NCBI GenBank assembly: GCA_036268055.1
Contig: DATAUW010000041.1
Location: forward strand, 1-64,000
Origin: Verrucomicrobiia bacterium
Lineage (GTDB): Bacteria > Verrucomicrobiota > Verrucomicrobiia > Limisphaerales > Pedosphaeraceae
Reading direction: 5' to 3'
Length of the DNA stretch: 64,000 nt
Shown here: positions 1 to 6,766 of the stretch, one piece after another
Layout: the number at the start of each line of letters is the position of its first letter
Position numbering within the stretch: position 1 is the first letter of the stretch
The notes under the pieces: model-generated
Seen by the model: only the letters and a program-made list of their open reading frames with translations
The model's database searches: none
Told to the model about the DNA's origin: nothing
Made by a program: the position numbers and the translations under genes

Positions 1-140
1 TTACACATTGTCCACGTAAAATTGTATGTTCTGGTTGCGAGACAATCCTTTGCGGAAAACATTTTTTTGCTCTTTTATTGGGTTTTTAACCGATAGTAGA
101 AACATTGATTCGACTGAATAAAAGATGTGTATAATGACAA

Positions 141-175
141 GGGCTGAAAGCCGGGAGTTAATGAGAAGCGGTGGA
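141..175. repeat. hairpin plus conserved 18-bp tail (copy 1)
   Basis: A small hairpin (GGCTGAAAGCC) is followed by TTAATGAGAAGCGGTGGA. The same arrangement, a hairpin with a four-base AAAG/TAAA-type loop and the tail with one base changed, occurs at 32343-32380. I read it as a short interspersed element; no function is visible. Confidence 0.45.
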
Positions 176-206
176 CGAGTGGGTGAGCGTTTGTTCCAAG
201 AGGAAA

Positions 207-304
207 ATTCTTTCGTTGCTGGCGGGACTTGAATCGGAGGCGAACTAAAACCCAGCCATAAATGGCTGGGCTAAGATCTTTCGTCCCTGCGGGACTGCGG
301 CGGC
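207..304. repeat. interspersed repeat with nested hairpins (copy 1)
   Basis: This stretch shares an ordered set of blocks with 2630-2730: TTCTTTCGT, GCTGGCGGGACTTG, a CCAGC/GCTGG hairpin with an AT-rich loop, GGCTAA, then CGTCC-CTGCGGGACT and CGGCG. Spacing and loops differ slightly, as in diverged copies. It lies in the 460-bp gene-free start of the window, where I see no gene. Confidence 0.6.
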
Positions 305-396
305 GTTAGTAGAGCTTTACCGGGGGCAATGTCAAGGGCGCCCATTGGGAAGTTTGGTTGCGATTTTGTCACGCACAAAGAAATGGAAATGCGGGA

Positions 397-415
397 CGGC
401 GCTCATAGAGCGCCG
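397..415. repeat. palindrome downstream of cysK
   Basis: A perfect inverted repeat (CGGCGCTC, three-base loop, GAGCGCCG) lies 46 bp past the cysK stop. It has no T-run, so it is not a classic intrinsic terminator. It looks like the palindromic core of another interspersed repeat, though it could still slow transcription leaving cysK. Confidence 0.4.
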
Positions 416-460
416 CGACAGACGGAGGCATCCTCCGTTTCAAGTAATAGACGCTCTGGC

Positions 461-1444
461 TTATCCGCCGACTTCGGCTTTGGCTTCAGCCGCGAGCGGG
501 GTGCTGAGGTAGCGTTCGCCGGTCGAGCAGGCGATGGTCACGATCAGCTTGCCTTTGTTCTCGGGACGCCTGGCGACTTCGATGGCGGCGACGACGTTTG
601 CGCCGGTGGAGATGCCGACGAGCAAGCCCTCTTCTTTTGCGAGGCGACGGGCCATGGCAAAGGCCTCGTCATTGGTGACTTCGATGCACTCAGTGATTTG
701 CGGGTTGCCCTTGCTGTCTTTGAGGTGAAGATTTTTGGGGATGAAACCGGCGCCCGTGCCCTGGATTTTGTGCGGGCCGGGCTTGAGCGGCTGGCCGGCG
801 AGGGCCTGGGTGATGACGGGAGAATCTTTGGGTTCGACGGCGATGGCTTGGAAAGAAGGTTTGCGTTCTTTGATGACCTCGACGCAGCCGGTGATGGTCC
901 CGCCAGTGCCGACAGCGGAAATCAAAATATCCACCTTGCCATCCGTGTCCGCCCAGATTTCTTCGGCGGTGGTGTGGCGATGGATCGCGGGGTTGGCGGG
1001 ATTTTCAAACTGTTGAGGAATCCAGGAATTCGGAGTTTCCCTGGAAATTTGTTCCGCGCGGGCGATGGCGCCTTTCATGCCTTCGCTGCCGGGAGTGAGA
1101 ACGAGTTTCGCGCCGAGCATGGCGAGCAAGGTGCGGCGTTCGAGTGACATCGTTTCAGGCATGGTCAAAATGATTTTGTAGCCCTTGGCCGCGGCGACGA
1201 AGGCGAGCGCGATGCCGGTATTGCCGCTGGTGGGTTCAATGATCGTAGTGCCCGGCTTCAACACGCCGCGCCGTTCGGCGTCTTCGATCATGGCCATGCC
1301 GATACGGTCTTTGACGCTGCCGAGCGGGTTGAAGAATTCGCATTTGAGGAGCACGGTGGCATCCAGGCCGGCGGTGACTTTGTTGAGCTTAACGAGCGGG
1401 GTGTGGCCTACGGTTTCAACGATGTTATTATAGATGCGTCCCAT
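461..1444 (-). CDS. cysK: cysteine synthase A (O-acetylserine sulfhydrylase)
   Basis: The 327-aa product is a full-length cytosolic PLP enzyme that joins O-acetylserine and sulfide to give cysteine, the last step of sulfate assimilation. The Schiff-base lysine is K45 in the family motif GSVKDRIG. The substrate-binding loop TSGNTG is at residues 72-77, and a glycine-rich phosphate loop (VGTGGTITG) lies near residue 180. The length matches CysK rather than CysM or cystathionine beta-synthase, since there is no C-terminal CBS pair. It is a single gene with no sulfate-assimilation neighbours. The ATG start is supported by the alignment-like opening of the family (residues 1-20). Confidence 0.95.
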   Translation of the reverse strand: MGRIYNNIVETVGHTPLVKLNKVTAGLDATVLLKCEFFNPLGSVKDRIGMAMIEDAERRGVLKPGTTIIEPTSGNTGIALAFVAAAKGYKIILTMPETMSLERRTLLAMLGAKLVLTPGSEGMKGAIARAEQISRETPNSWIPQQFENPANPAIHRHTTAEEIWADTDGKVDILISAVGTGGTITGCVEVIKERKPSFQAIAVEPKDSPVITQALAGQPLKPGPHKIQGTGAGFIPKNLHLKDSKGNPQITECIEVTNDEAFAMARRLAKEEGLLVGISTGANVVAAIEVARRPENKGKLIVTIACSTGERYLSTPLAAEAKAEVGG

Positions 1445-1658
1445 AAAATTTTTGGTTGAGTGTTTCTTTCTGTTAATTTGATTGAAAGCGTGGAAGTAAT
1501 CTTCTCCAAATGACCAGCCACGGCAAGCATTTTTCTGAAAGGTCGCGGCGCGATATATTGAACGAAATTATTTGAACCTTCTGTTTTGCAGTGGGGATTG
1601 GTCGTCGCTGACGATGAATCAACCCAAGCGAACAATGCGCCGGCAGGTTTTGGGCTGT

Positions 1659-2462
1659 TCAGATTTTTTCGGCCAGAAAAACAATCACTGTCGCGACCGG
1701 GATGAGGAGGACCTGGGCAATGAGGGTTCCCGCCAGTCGGCTGCCGATCATCCATACGACCGCGCGGCGAAACGAAGGTTCGCTGACGCGGCCTTCGACG
1801 ACGTCGTCGGTCATCATGGACATTTGCGGGTCTATGAATACAAACATGAGGACGGTCGCCACGCCGTTCACGACGGATGAAAGGGTGATGGCGGTCATGC
1901 GCAACTCGGGCTTGAGATAACCGGCGTAGAGCGCGGCGACCACGCCGACGGTCCAGACGGCAACGGCGGCGACATTGAGCAGGAGCAACGAGACGGTGAC
2001 GCCCTGCCCCATTCGCAGTTGGGTGACGTTGCCGGAAACGGGAACTTTCATGGAATCTTTCACATAAATGACGCCGCCTCGAAAAAAGCCGTGTAGCAAC
2101 AATGTGGGAATTGAACGGTGGGCTTGAAAATGCAGCACGGCGCGGCTGAAGACGCGTTGAAAGGTCGGAACCAACACGGCGCCGATGGCCGTGGCGAGTG
2201 TCGCCGAAAAAAGCAACCAGCGGAAATCCGCGAGCAGGTTGTGGGAGGCGGCATGGTCGAGGGATTGCTCGACTCGTTTGGCGAGGAAAGTGCCTTGAAA
2301 AGAATTGGAGGTGCGCGAGAGCAGAACGAGCACGTTGAACAGCGCAAAGGACACGGCAATGCGGCGGGTGCGAACGCCCGCGATGCGGACGGAGTAGGCG
2401 AGCGTGCCGATTAAATGAATGATGAACGTGAGGACACAGATCAAAATAAGTTGGCGGTCCAT
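1659..2462 (-). CDS. amj: lipid II flippase Amj family protein
   Basis: The 267-aa product is a polytopic membrane protein with about six to seven hydrophobic segments. Its first 60 residues (IHLIGTLAYSVRIAGVRT, then SFALFNVLVLLSRTSN) match the signature of the Amj/YdaH family. In Bacillus subtilis, Amj is the stress-inducible alternative to MurJ and moves the peptidoglycan precursor lipid II across the inner membrane. The length is close to the family norm of about 270 residues. Function is inferred from the family; no peptidoglycan gene lies beside it, although an M23 hydrolase is 2 kb away. The stop is 215 bp upstream of cysK on the same strand, so the two could share a transcript. Confidence 0.82.
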   Translation of the reverse strand: MDRQLILICVLTFIIHLIGTLAYSVRIAGVRTRRIAVSFALFNVLVLLSRTSNSFQGTFLAKRVEQSLDHAASHNLLADFRWLLFSATLATAIGAVLVPTFQRVFSRAVLHFQAHRSIPTLLLHGFFRGGVIYVKDSMKVPVSGNVTQLRMGQGVTVSLLLLNVAAVAVWTVGVVAALYAGYLKPELRMTAITLSSVVNGVATVLMFVFIDPQMSMMTDDVVEGRVSEPSFRRAVVWMIGSRLAGTLIAQVLLIPVATVIVFLAEKI

Positions 2463-2629
2463 GGGTTGCCTTGAGCTGACGGATTCGCTGCGAGGTCAGG
2501 ATGAGGGAGATGATGGATGGCGTCCATAATATTCAGATTTATCGAGTGAAAGAGTTTTCTCACTAAATGCCTCCATGCTGGCAAACGAGAAGTATCAAGC
2601 GAGTATCAAAGATTTGGTTTCAGGGAGCG

Positions 2630-2730
2630 ATTCTTTCGTCCCGTTGCTGGCGGGACTTGGTTAAGAGGAGACTTTTTCCCAGCAATAAATTGCTGGGCTA
2701 ATATCTGCCGTCCCCTGCGGGACTACGGCG
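2630..2730. repeat. interspersed repeat with nested hairpins (copy 2)
   Basis: This is the second copy of the element at 207-304, with the same block order. It has a CCCAGC/GCTGGG hairpin around AATAAATT and then a CGTCCCC-TGCGGGAC hairpin. It sits just beyond the end of the large RNA locus. The two copies flank cysK and amj in the same orientation. Confidence 0.6.
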
Positions 2731-2796
2731 AGACTTCTCTTACCGCGATTTAGAGTTGCTGGCGTGGCAGGATTTGATTTGAGCTTTCACAATGTT

Positions 2797-2841
2797 AAAA
2801 AAACAAAAAGTCCCCGCCCGATCTTTCGATCAAGCAGGGAC
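2797..2841 (-). terminator. intrinsic terminator of the large RNA locus
   Basis: Read on the minus strand, GTCCCTGC pairs with GCGGGGAC around an inner GATC/GATC stem and a GAAA loop, and is followed by a T-rich tract (TTTTTGTTTTTTT). This fits a Rho-independent terminator for transcription coming from about 3675. Confidence 0.8.
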
Positions 2842-3675
2842 AAATTGGGGATGGGAGTTCGCCGCACTCTCTTTCCCGGGCTGACATTTGGCGCACTTTG
2901 GCTGCCAGCTTCCCGACGCCATTCTCCACGGCAAGCGGAGTTATCGCGGCCTCATAGCAGGGCCGTCCAGCGCTTTACAGTCGCTGAATTTTGAGTGAGG
3001 CCTCTCAGCTCGCTTCGGCTGGCGTTTGCGGACGCCGGCGGGCGAACCAGGTAAAGACACGTTTGTGATTTCGTATCCACGTCTTTACCATTAGCTCCGG
3101 GTCGGCCACCGCTTTTTTCGGTGCGTTGGCCCGGTGCCACGGGTCTGACCTCTTAACTCTCAGGTTGCATTTCGCTCACATGCCAGCGGTGTTTTTTTGA
3201 CATCGCCGACGTTTCGGAAGTTTAACGAGGCTTGCCTGCTCTCGAATTCTTCCCGGGGCGCAGACTCATTTTGTCACGCCTTTCGGCGTTTTTCATTGGC
3301 GCGTTCTTTTGGGGAACGGCCAGAGTTTTGCGCTCCGTGCTGGCGCACAGTAGCAACCATCTACCCTCTGGGTAACTGCGATTCACTCAGGCTCGAAACC
3401 TGCCTGAGCTACTTGACTCGGCTCGGAACGGTTTCTCATCGTTCCTAGCGGCTCAGTTCCTTTTTCGCGTTTACTGGCAGCGCGCGAACGCTGACAGAGG
3501 AACTGGTGAATTCTGCCTCTCCACTTTGCCTTGCGGCTTGGTTGCAGAGGGGTTGGGCCAACCAGCCTGGCTCAACCTTTCCCCAGTCGCCTGGGATTAT
3601 CCTCGAGACTTTCTCCGGTTTTCTTTCGTCCGCCGGGCTCGTCTCGGTTCTTTCAATGAACTGTGAACAGGTTAT
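2797..3675 (-). ncRNA. large structured RNA candidate, about 880 nt, unassigned
   Basis: No convincing reading frame covers this 880-nt interval, yet the minus strand folds into many strong stems and ends at an intrinsic terminator. Examples are CGAGAC/GTCTCG (3641-3646 with 3604-3609), CTCAGGC/GCCTGAG (3402-3408 with 3386-3392) and a nine-pair stem GGTAAAGAC/GTCTTTACC (3050-3058 with 3081-3089), with GNRA-type and UUCG loops between others. The first 410 nt read like a diverged RNase P RNA: GAGAAAGTC early, a CCCAG-GCGA-CTGGG hairpin, GCCAGTAAAC followed by GGAACTGAGCC, and late AATGA with GACAAAA. The normally invariant P4 sequences differ, so I do not assign it. A possible promoter (TTGTTG, 16 bp, TAACCT) lies just upstream. 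The 3' 400 nt are unexplained. Confidence 0.5.
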
Positions 3676-3858
3676 CACTTTTTCTTAATCCAACAATGAA
3701 ATGATATGCACATACTTATTCACCGAAACGGCGCGGTGAGTAAGCGGGGGACAAGTTGATTCATCCAATGTTTACGGGCGCTTTTTGCATTTCACGACCG
3801 GAGTTATTCACCGACAAAAACCTGACGAAAAGCGGGCGGTGAACAACTTGAATCCACG
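3662..3858. promoter_or_regulatory. cluster of DnaA-box-like sites in two inverted repeats
   Basis: Two imperfect inverted repeats are built from TTATTCACC-type 9-mers. The first pairs CTTATTCACCG at 3715-3725 with CGGTGAGTAAG at 3734-3744. The second pairs GTTATTCACCG at 3803-3813 with CGGTGAACAAC at 3837-3847. Each is followed by a related word, TTGATTCATCC at 3756 and TTGAATCCACG at 3848. A further TGTGAACAG lies at 3662. TTATTCACC differs from the DnaA box TTATNCACA at the last base. It could be a DnaA or other repressor site controlling the minus-strand RNA; an origin is possible but unproven. Confidence 0.4.
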
Positions 3859-3892
3859 TTGCGTCAAAAAGCTGGCGAACTTATTGGTACAT

Positions 3893-3917
3893 AAAAAAAC
3901 CGTCCTTGCGGACGGTT
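3893..3917 (-). terminator. intrinsic terminator of the small basic protein gene
   Basis: On the minus strand CCGTCC-GCAA-GGACGG is followed directly by TTTTTTTAT, a textbook Rho-independent terminator. It lies 20 nt past the stop codon of the 38-aa gene at 3937-4053. Confidence 0.88.
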
Positions 3918-3936
3918 CAACGGGATGCGAAATCGC

Positions 3937-4053
3937 TCAGGCTTTCTTGCCCGCGGCCTTGGTTTTGACTTTGGCCTTGGCAGCGTCACCTTTGCGTTTG
4001 ATGTAGGCTGTCCGGCGTTTCCGTTTTTCCGCTTTGTTGTTCTGTTTACCCAT
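3937..4053 (-). CDS. small highly basic protein, 38 aa
   Basis: This short frame encodes 38 residues starting MGKQNNKAEKRKRR and ending KTKAAGKKA, with about 16 Lys/Arg and no acidic stretch. It has a clear ATG, ends 20 nt before a strong intrinsic terminator, and is divergent to the lipoprotein gene at 4105. Those signals make it a real gene despite its size. The composition (basic, unstructured, Lys/Ala-rich tail) suggests an RNA- or ribosome-binding protein, like the small ribosomal extension proteins. I recall similar short MGKQNNK-type proteins in this phylum but cannot name a family. Confidence 0.72.
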   Translation of the reverse strand: MGKQNNKAEKRKRRTAYIKRKGDAAKAKVKTKAAGKKA

Positions 4054-4104
4054 AAGAATGAATCTTTACTTTGTCCGCGCTCTGCGTTTGTTTAGGTGAA
4101 GACT

Positions 4105-4629
4105 ATGATGATTAAATTTATTCGATTCAATACCTATTTGTGGCTCGCGGCGGGCGCGCTGCTGCTGGCCACGGGTTGCAAGACCGGGGACAAGGACAAA
4201 AAACATCCGCTGAGCACGCTGGAATTGCACGCGGAGGTCGGACGGGACAATGGCGGCGATAACGAGATGGTTCCGGTCCTGCGCGAGCATCCGGTTTATG
4301 TGAATGTGGCCAAGGAAACTTTTCTCGACGCGGCGGACATCGTCGAGGCGAACGTGGTGGATGACCTGGGCGGCTTCAAGATCCGCTTGAAGTTCAACTG
4401 GCGCGGGACGCAATTATTGGAGAGCTACAGCACGGCGTATCGCGGGCGGCATATCGCGGTGTTTGCCGTGTGGGGCCCGGCGCGATGGATCGCCGCGCCC
4501 GTGGTGCAGAAACCGATCGCGGATGGGGTGCTGACTTTCACGCCGGATTGCACGCGCGAAGAAGCGGACCGGCTGGTCAAGGGGTTGAACAATGTCGCGG
4601 ATGACATCAAAAAAGAAGAGAAGTTTTGA
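4105..4629 (+). CDS. lipoprotein resembling the SecD first periplasmic subdomain
   Basis: The 174-aa product has a lipoprotein signal ending LLLATGC, so it should be acylated and membrane anchored on the outside of the cytoplasmic membrane. The mature part (VYVNVAKETFLDAADIVEAN, VDDLGGFKIRLKFN, then GVLTFTPDCTREEA) resembles the extracytoplasmic SecD head that precedes its membrane segments. No SecD transmembrane helices follow. The ATG at 4105 was chosen over a GTG nine bases earlier because AGGTGA sits seven bases upstream. The stop overlaps the next gene by four bases, so the two are probably translationally coupled. The export-related role is inferred from resemblance only. Confidence 0.6.
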   Translation: MMIKFIRFNTYLWLAAGALLLATGCKTGDKDKKHPLSTLELHAEVGRDNGGDNEMVPVLREHPVYVNVAKETFLDAADIVEANVVDDLGGFKIRLKFNWRGTQLLESYSTAYRGRHIAVFAVWGPARWIAAPVVQKPIADGVLTFTPDCTREEADRLVKGLNNVADDIKKEEKF

Positions 4630-5642
4630 AATTGCTGACGTTGTGCGGCGCAGCCGCAGTTCTGGTTCTCACGGCGGATTTTTCCGCGCGGGGAGAAATG
4701 TTTCAACTGCCCACGGCGAACCATGCCTTGTTTGAACCGGGCGGCGAGGACCGGATGTTTGCCGGAACGGTCGGCAAGGGCTGGGAGAGCGGGACGTTCG
4801 GGTGCGTCCGCTCGGACGGCTGGCAGGTCCATGAGGGACTGGACATCCGCTGCCTCCAGCGCGACCGGCATGGCGAACCGACTGACCCGGTGATGGCGAC
4901 GGCGGATGGGACCGTGGCGTACATCAACACGCGTCCGTCGCTGTCGAATTATGGCAATTACATTGTGCTGCGGCATCAGATCGAGGGGATGGAGATTTAT
5001 TCGGTGTACGCGCATTTGCAGAGCGTGAAAGCCGGATTGCACAGCGGACAGCCGGTCAAGCAGGGCGAAGTCATCGCGATCATGGGGCGCACGGCGAACA
5101 CGCACGAGGGCATTTCCAAGGACCGCGCGCACGTGCATTTTGAATTGGACACGTTCGTGAACGATCGTTTCAGCGAATGGTACGCGCACGCATTTCCCGG
5201 CCAGCGAAATGATCATGGAATTTGGAATGGGCAGAATCTCAATGGCATTGACCCGCGGCTGATTCTTTTGCAGGAGCATCGCGAGGGGGCGAATTTCAGT
5301 TTGCTGAAATATCTGCGTTCAGAGACGGAACTTTGCCGCGTGGTGGTGCGCAGCACGAATTTTCCCTGGCTCCGGCGTTACGCGCCGTTGATCAAGCGCA
5401 ATCCGGTCGCGGAGAAGGAAGGCGTGGCGGGTTATGAGATGGCGATTGATTTCAATGGCGTGGCGTTCGAGTTGATCCCGCGCGCGAACTCAGAGATCAA
5501 GAGCAAGGCGAAGTTTACTTTGCTTTCGGTGAATGAACCGGAGGAGAAAAAGAATCCGGCGCGGCGGTATGTCGTCAAGCGGGGCAATCGCTGGGAATTG
5601 ACGAGTCATGGGATTGGGCTACTGGAGTTGATCACGTATTGA
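4626..5642 (+). CDS. secreted M23 (LytM-like) metallopeptidase
   Basis: The 338-aa product has an N-terminal signal peptide (KLLTLCGAAAVLVLTADFSA) and a zinc peptidase domain at about residues 65-190. Zinc-site residues are visible as H and D in VHEGLDIRC and the HxH pair in HVHFELD. M23 enzymes cut peptide crosslinks in peptidoglycan. A C-terminal 120-residue extension (ATNFPWLRRYAPLIKR onwards) has no recognised domain. The start is TTG at 4626, overlapping the upstream stop, with a purine-rich AAAAGAAGAGAAG acting as ribosome binding site. The coupling with the SecD-like lipoprotein suggests a joint envelope role. Confidence 0.8.
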   Translation: MKLLTLCGAAAVLVLTADFSARGEMFQLPTANHALFEPGGEDRMFAGTVGKGWESGTFGCVRSDGWQVHEGLDIRCLQRDRHGEPTDPVMATADGTVAYINTRPSLSNYGNYIVLRHQIEGMEIYSVYAHLQSVKAGLHSGQPVKQGEVIAIMGRTANTHEGISKDRAHVHFELDTFVNDRFSEWYAHAFPGQRNDHGIWNGQNLNGIDPRLILLQEHREGANFSLLKYLRSETELCRVVVRSTNFPWLRRYAPLIKRNPVAEKEGVAGYEMAIDFNGVAFELIPRANSEIKSKAKFTLLSVNEPEEKKNPARRYVVKRGNRWELTSHGIGLLELITY

Positions 5643-5704
5643 AGGGCGAGTTGGGTTGATTGGTTTCAATTTTGGATAAGGCTGGAGCGGCAGTCTGGTC
5701 TTGT

Positions 5705-5733
5705 GTTGCTGCGGGTCATAGACCCGCGGTCCG
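5705..5733. repeat. CGGGTC-ATA-GACCCG palindromic repeat (copy 1)
   Basis: TTGCTGCGGGTC, ATA, GACCCGCGGTCCGT forms a hairpin in the 206-bp gap between the M23 peptidase and the pseudopilin gene. Nearly identical copies lie at 44626-44652 (inverted) and 44710-44738. The context words GGCAGTCT upstream and CCTGAC downstream are partly shared, so the mobile unit is larger than the palindrome. Confidence 0.65.
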
Positions 5734-5848
5734 TACGGAAGGAACAAAGCCTGACCGGGCGCGTCTTATGTAAGAGATAATGAACTAGCAATTTTTCGCA
5801 TTTTTGCTAACTTGGGATGACCATTCCATCATCGGTCGCGAGAGATGT

Positions 5849-6739
5849 ATGAAAGCAACCGGACAGCATCGAATATCCGTCGGCACTCCCAGCCGGCGTG
5901 GAGAGGCTGCGCCTTCTTCGGCTTTTACGCTGATCGAACTGCTCGTGGTGATCGCGATTATTGCGATCTTGGCCAGCTTGCTTTTGCCGGCATTGAGCCG
6001 CGCGAAGACGCAGGCGATTAGTCTGGAATGCCTTAATAATCTCAAGCAGCTTGCGGTTTGCTGGCATGGTTATTCCTCGGACAATAGTGATTTGCTGGTG
6101 CCGAATAATTCGGTGATGGGTTTTACCCAAACGAGCAGCAATTCGGACACGACGTCGTCCCTCGCCGCCGGCGCTTCGTGGTGCATGGATCATCCGCGCA
6201 CGGACACGACGCCGATCAACATCATCAATGGGCTGCTGTATCCTTATAATCAAAGCGTGGCGATCTATCATTGCCCGGCGGATAAATCGGTGGTCGAAGA
6301 TGCCAATGGCGTTCCCCTGCCCTCGGGCCAGCTTCGCACACGGAGTTATAATATGAGCCAATCGCTCAACGGCTATCCCGAATTCGACCAGGGATTTCTC
6401 ATGCAGGACATTCCGTGGTTCAAGAAATTCACTGACATCTCCAACCCGAATCCTTCGAGTTGTTTTGTCTTCATTGATGTGCATGAGGACGAAATCATTG
6501 ACGCGCAGTTCGGCATGCCGACCCAACCGGCTTACATCAATCCCAATGAATGGTGGGACATTCCGGCCAATCGCCACAACCAGGGTGCGAATCTCGCTTT
6601 CACGGATGGGCACGTCGAGCATTGGAAATGGGCGTATCCCAAGAATTACCAGGGATGGGACCCGCAGACGGTCGCGCCGACGGAATTGCCGGATTATCGG
6701 CGCGTGCGTTCGGGGATGCGGTTGTCGTTTGGCAACTAA
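5849..6739 (+). CDS. prepilin-type protein with H-X9-DG C-terminal motif
   Basis: The 296-aa product starts with a short basic leader and then the prepilin cleavage/methylation segment [20 protein letters not shown], the hydrophobic helix of type IV pilin-like and type II secretion pseudopilins. Near the C-terminus [12 protein letters not shown] gives the H-X9-DG motif typical of expanded families in Verrucomicrobiota, Planctomycetota and Lentisphaerota. It probably sits in the inner membrane after prepilin peptidase processing, with the globular part outside. I chose the ATG at 5849, preceded by GAGAG, over one 15 codons upstream. No pilus-assembly genes are adjacent, as is usual for these dispersed paralogues. 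Confidence 0.85.
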   Translation: MKATGQHRISVGTPSRRGEAAPSSAFTLIELLVVIAIIAILASLLLPALSRAKTQAISLECLNNLKQLAVCWHGYSSDNSDLLVPNNSVMGFTQTSSNSDTTSSLAAGASWCMDHPRTDTTPINIINGLLYPYNQSVAIYHCPADKSVVEDANGVPLPSGQLRTRSYNMSQSLNGYPEFDQGFLMQDIPWFKKFTDISNPNPSSCFVFIDVHEDEIIDAQFGMPTQPAYINPNEWWDIPANRHNQGANLAFTDGHVEHWKWAYPKNYQGWDPQTVAPTELPDYRRVRSGMRLSFGN

Positions 6740-6766
6740 CCGCGCGGTTTTACCTTCGTTACTTCC

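Noticed and set aside
105-135. Promoter TTGATT with TATAAT on the plus strand
   Set aside because: The spacer is 19 bp and only interspersed repeats, no gene, lie downstream before the cysK 3' end.
2797-3675. tmRNA or SRP RNA in the large RNA locus
   Set aside because: GCGAACTCC near the 3' end and GGGAAGCTGGCAGCC look suggestive, but there is no GGTTCRA T-loop with CCA, no 5' partner strand, no tag reading frame ending in Ala-Ala, and no SRP apical GGAAGCAGC motif.
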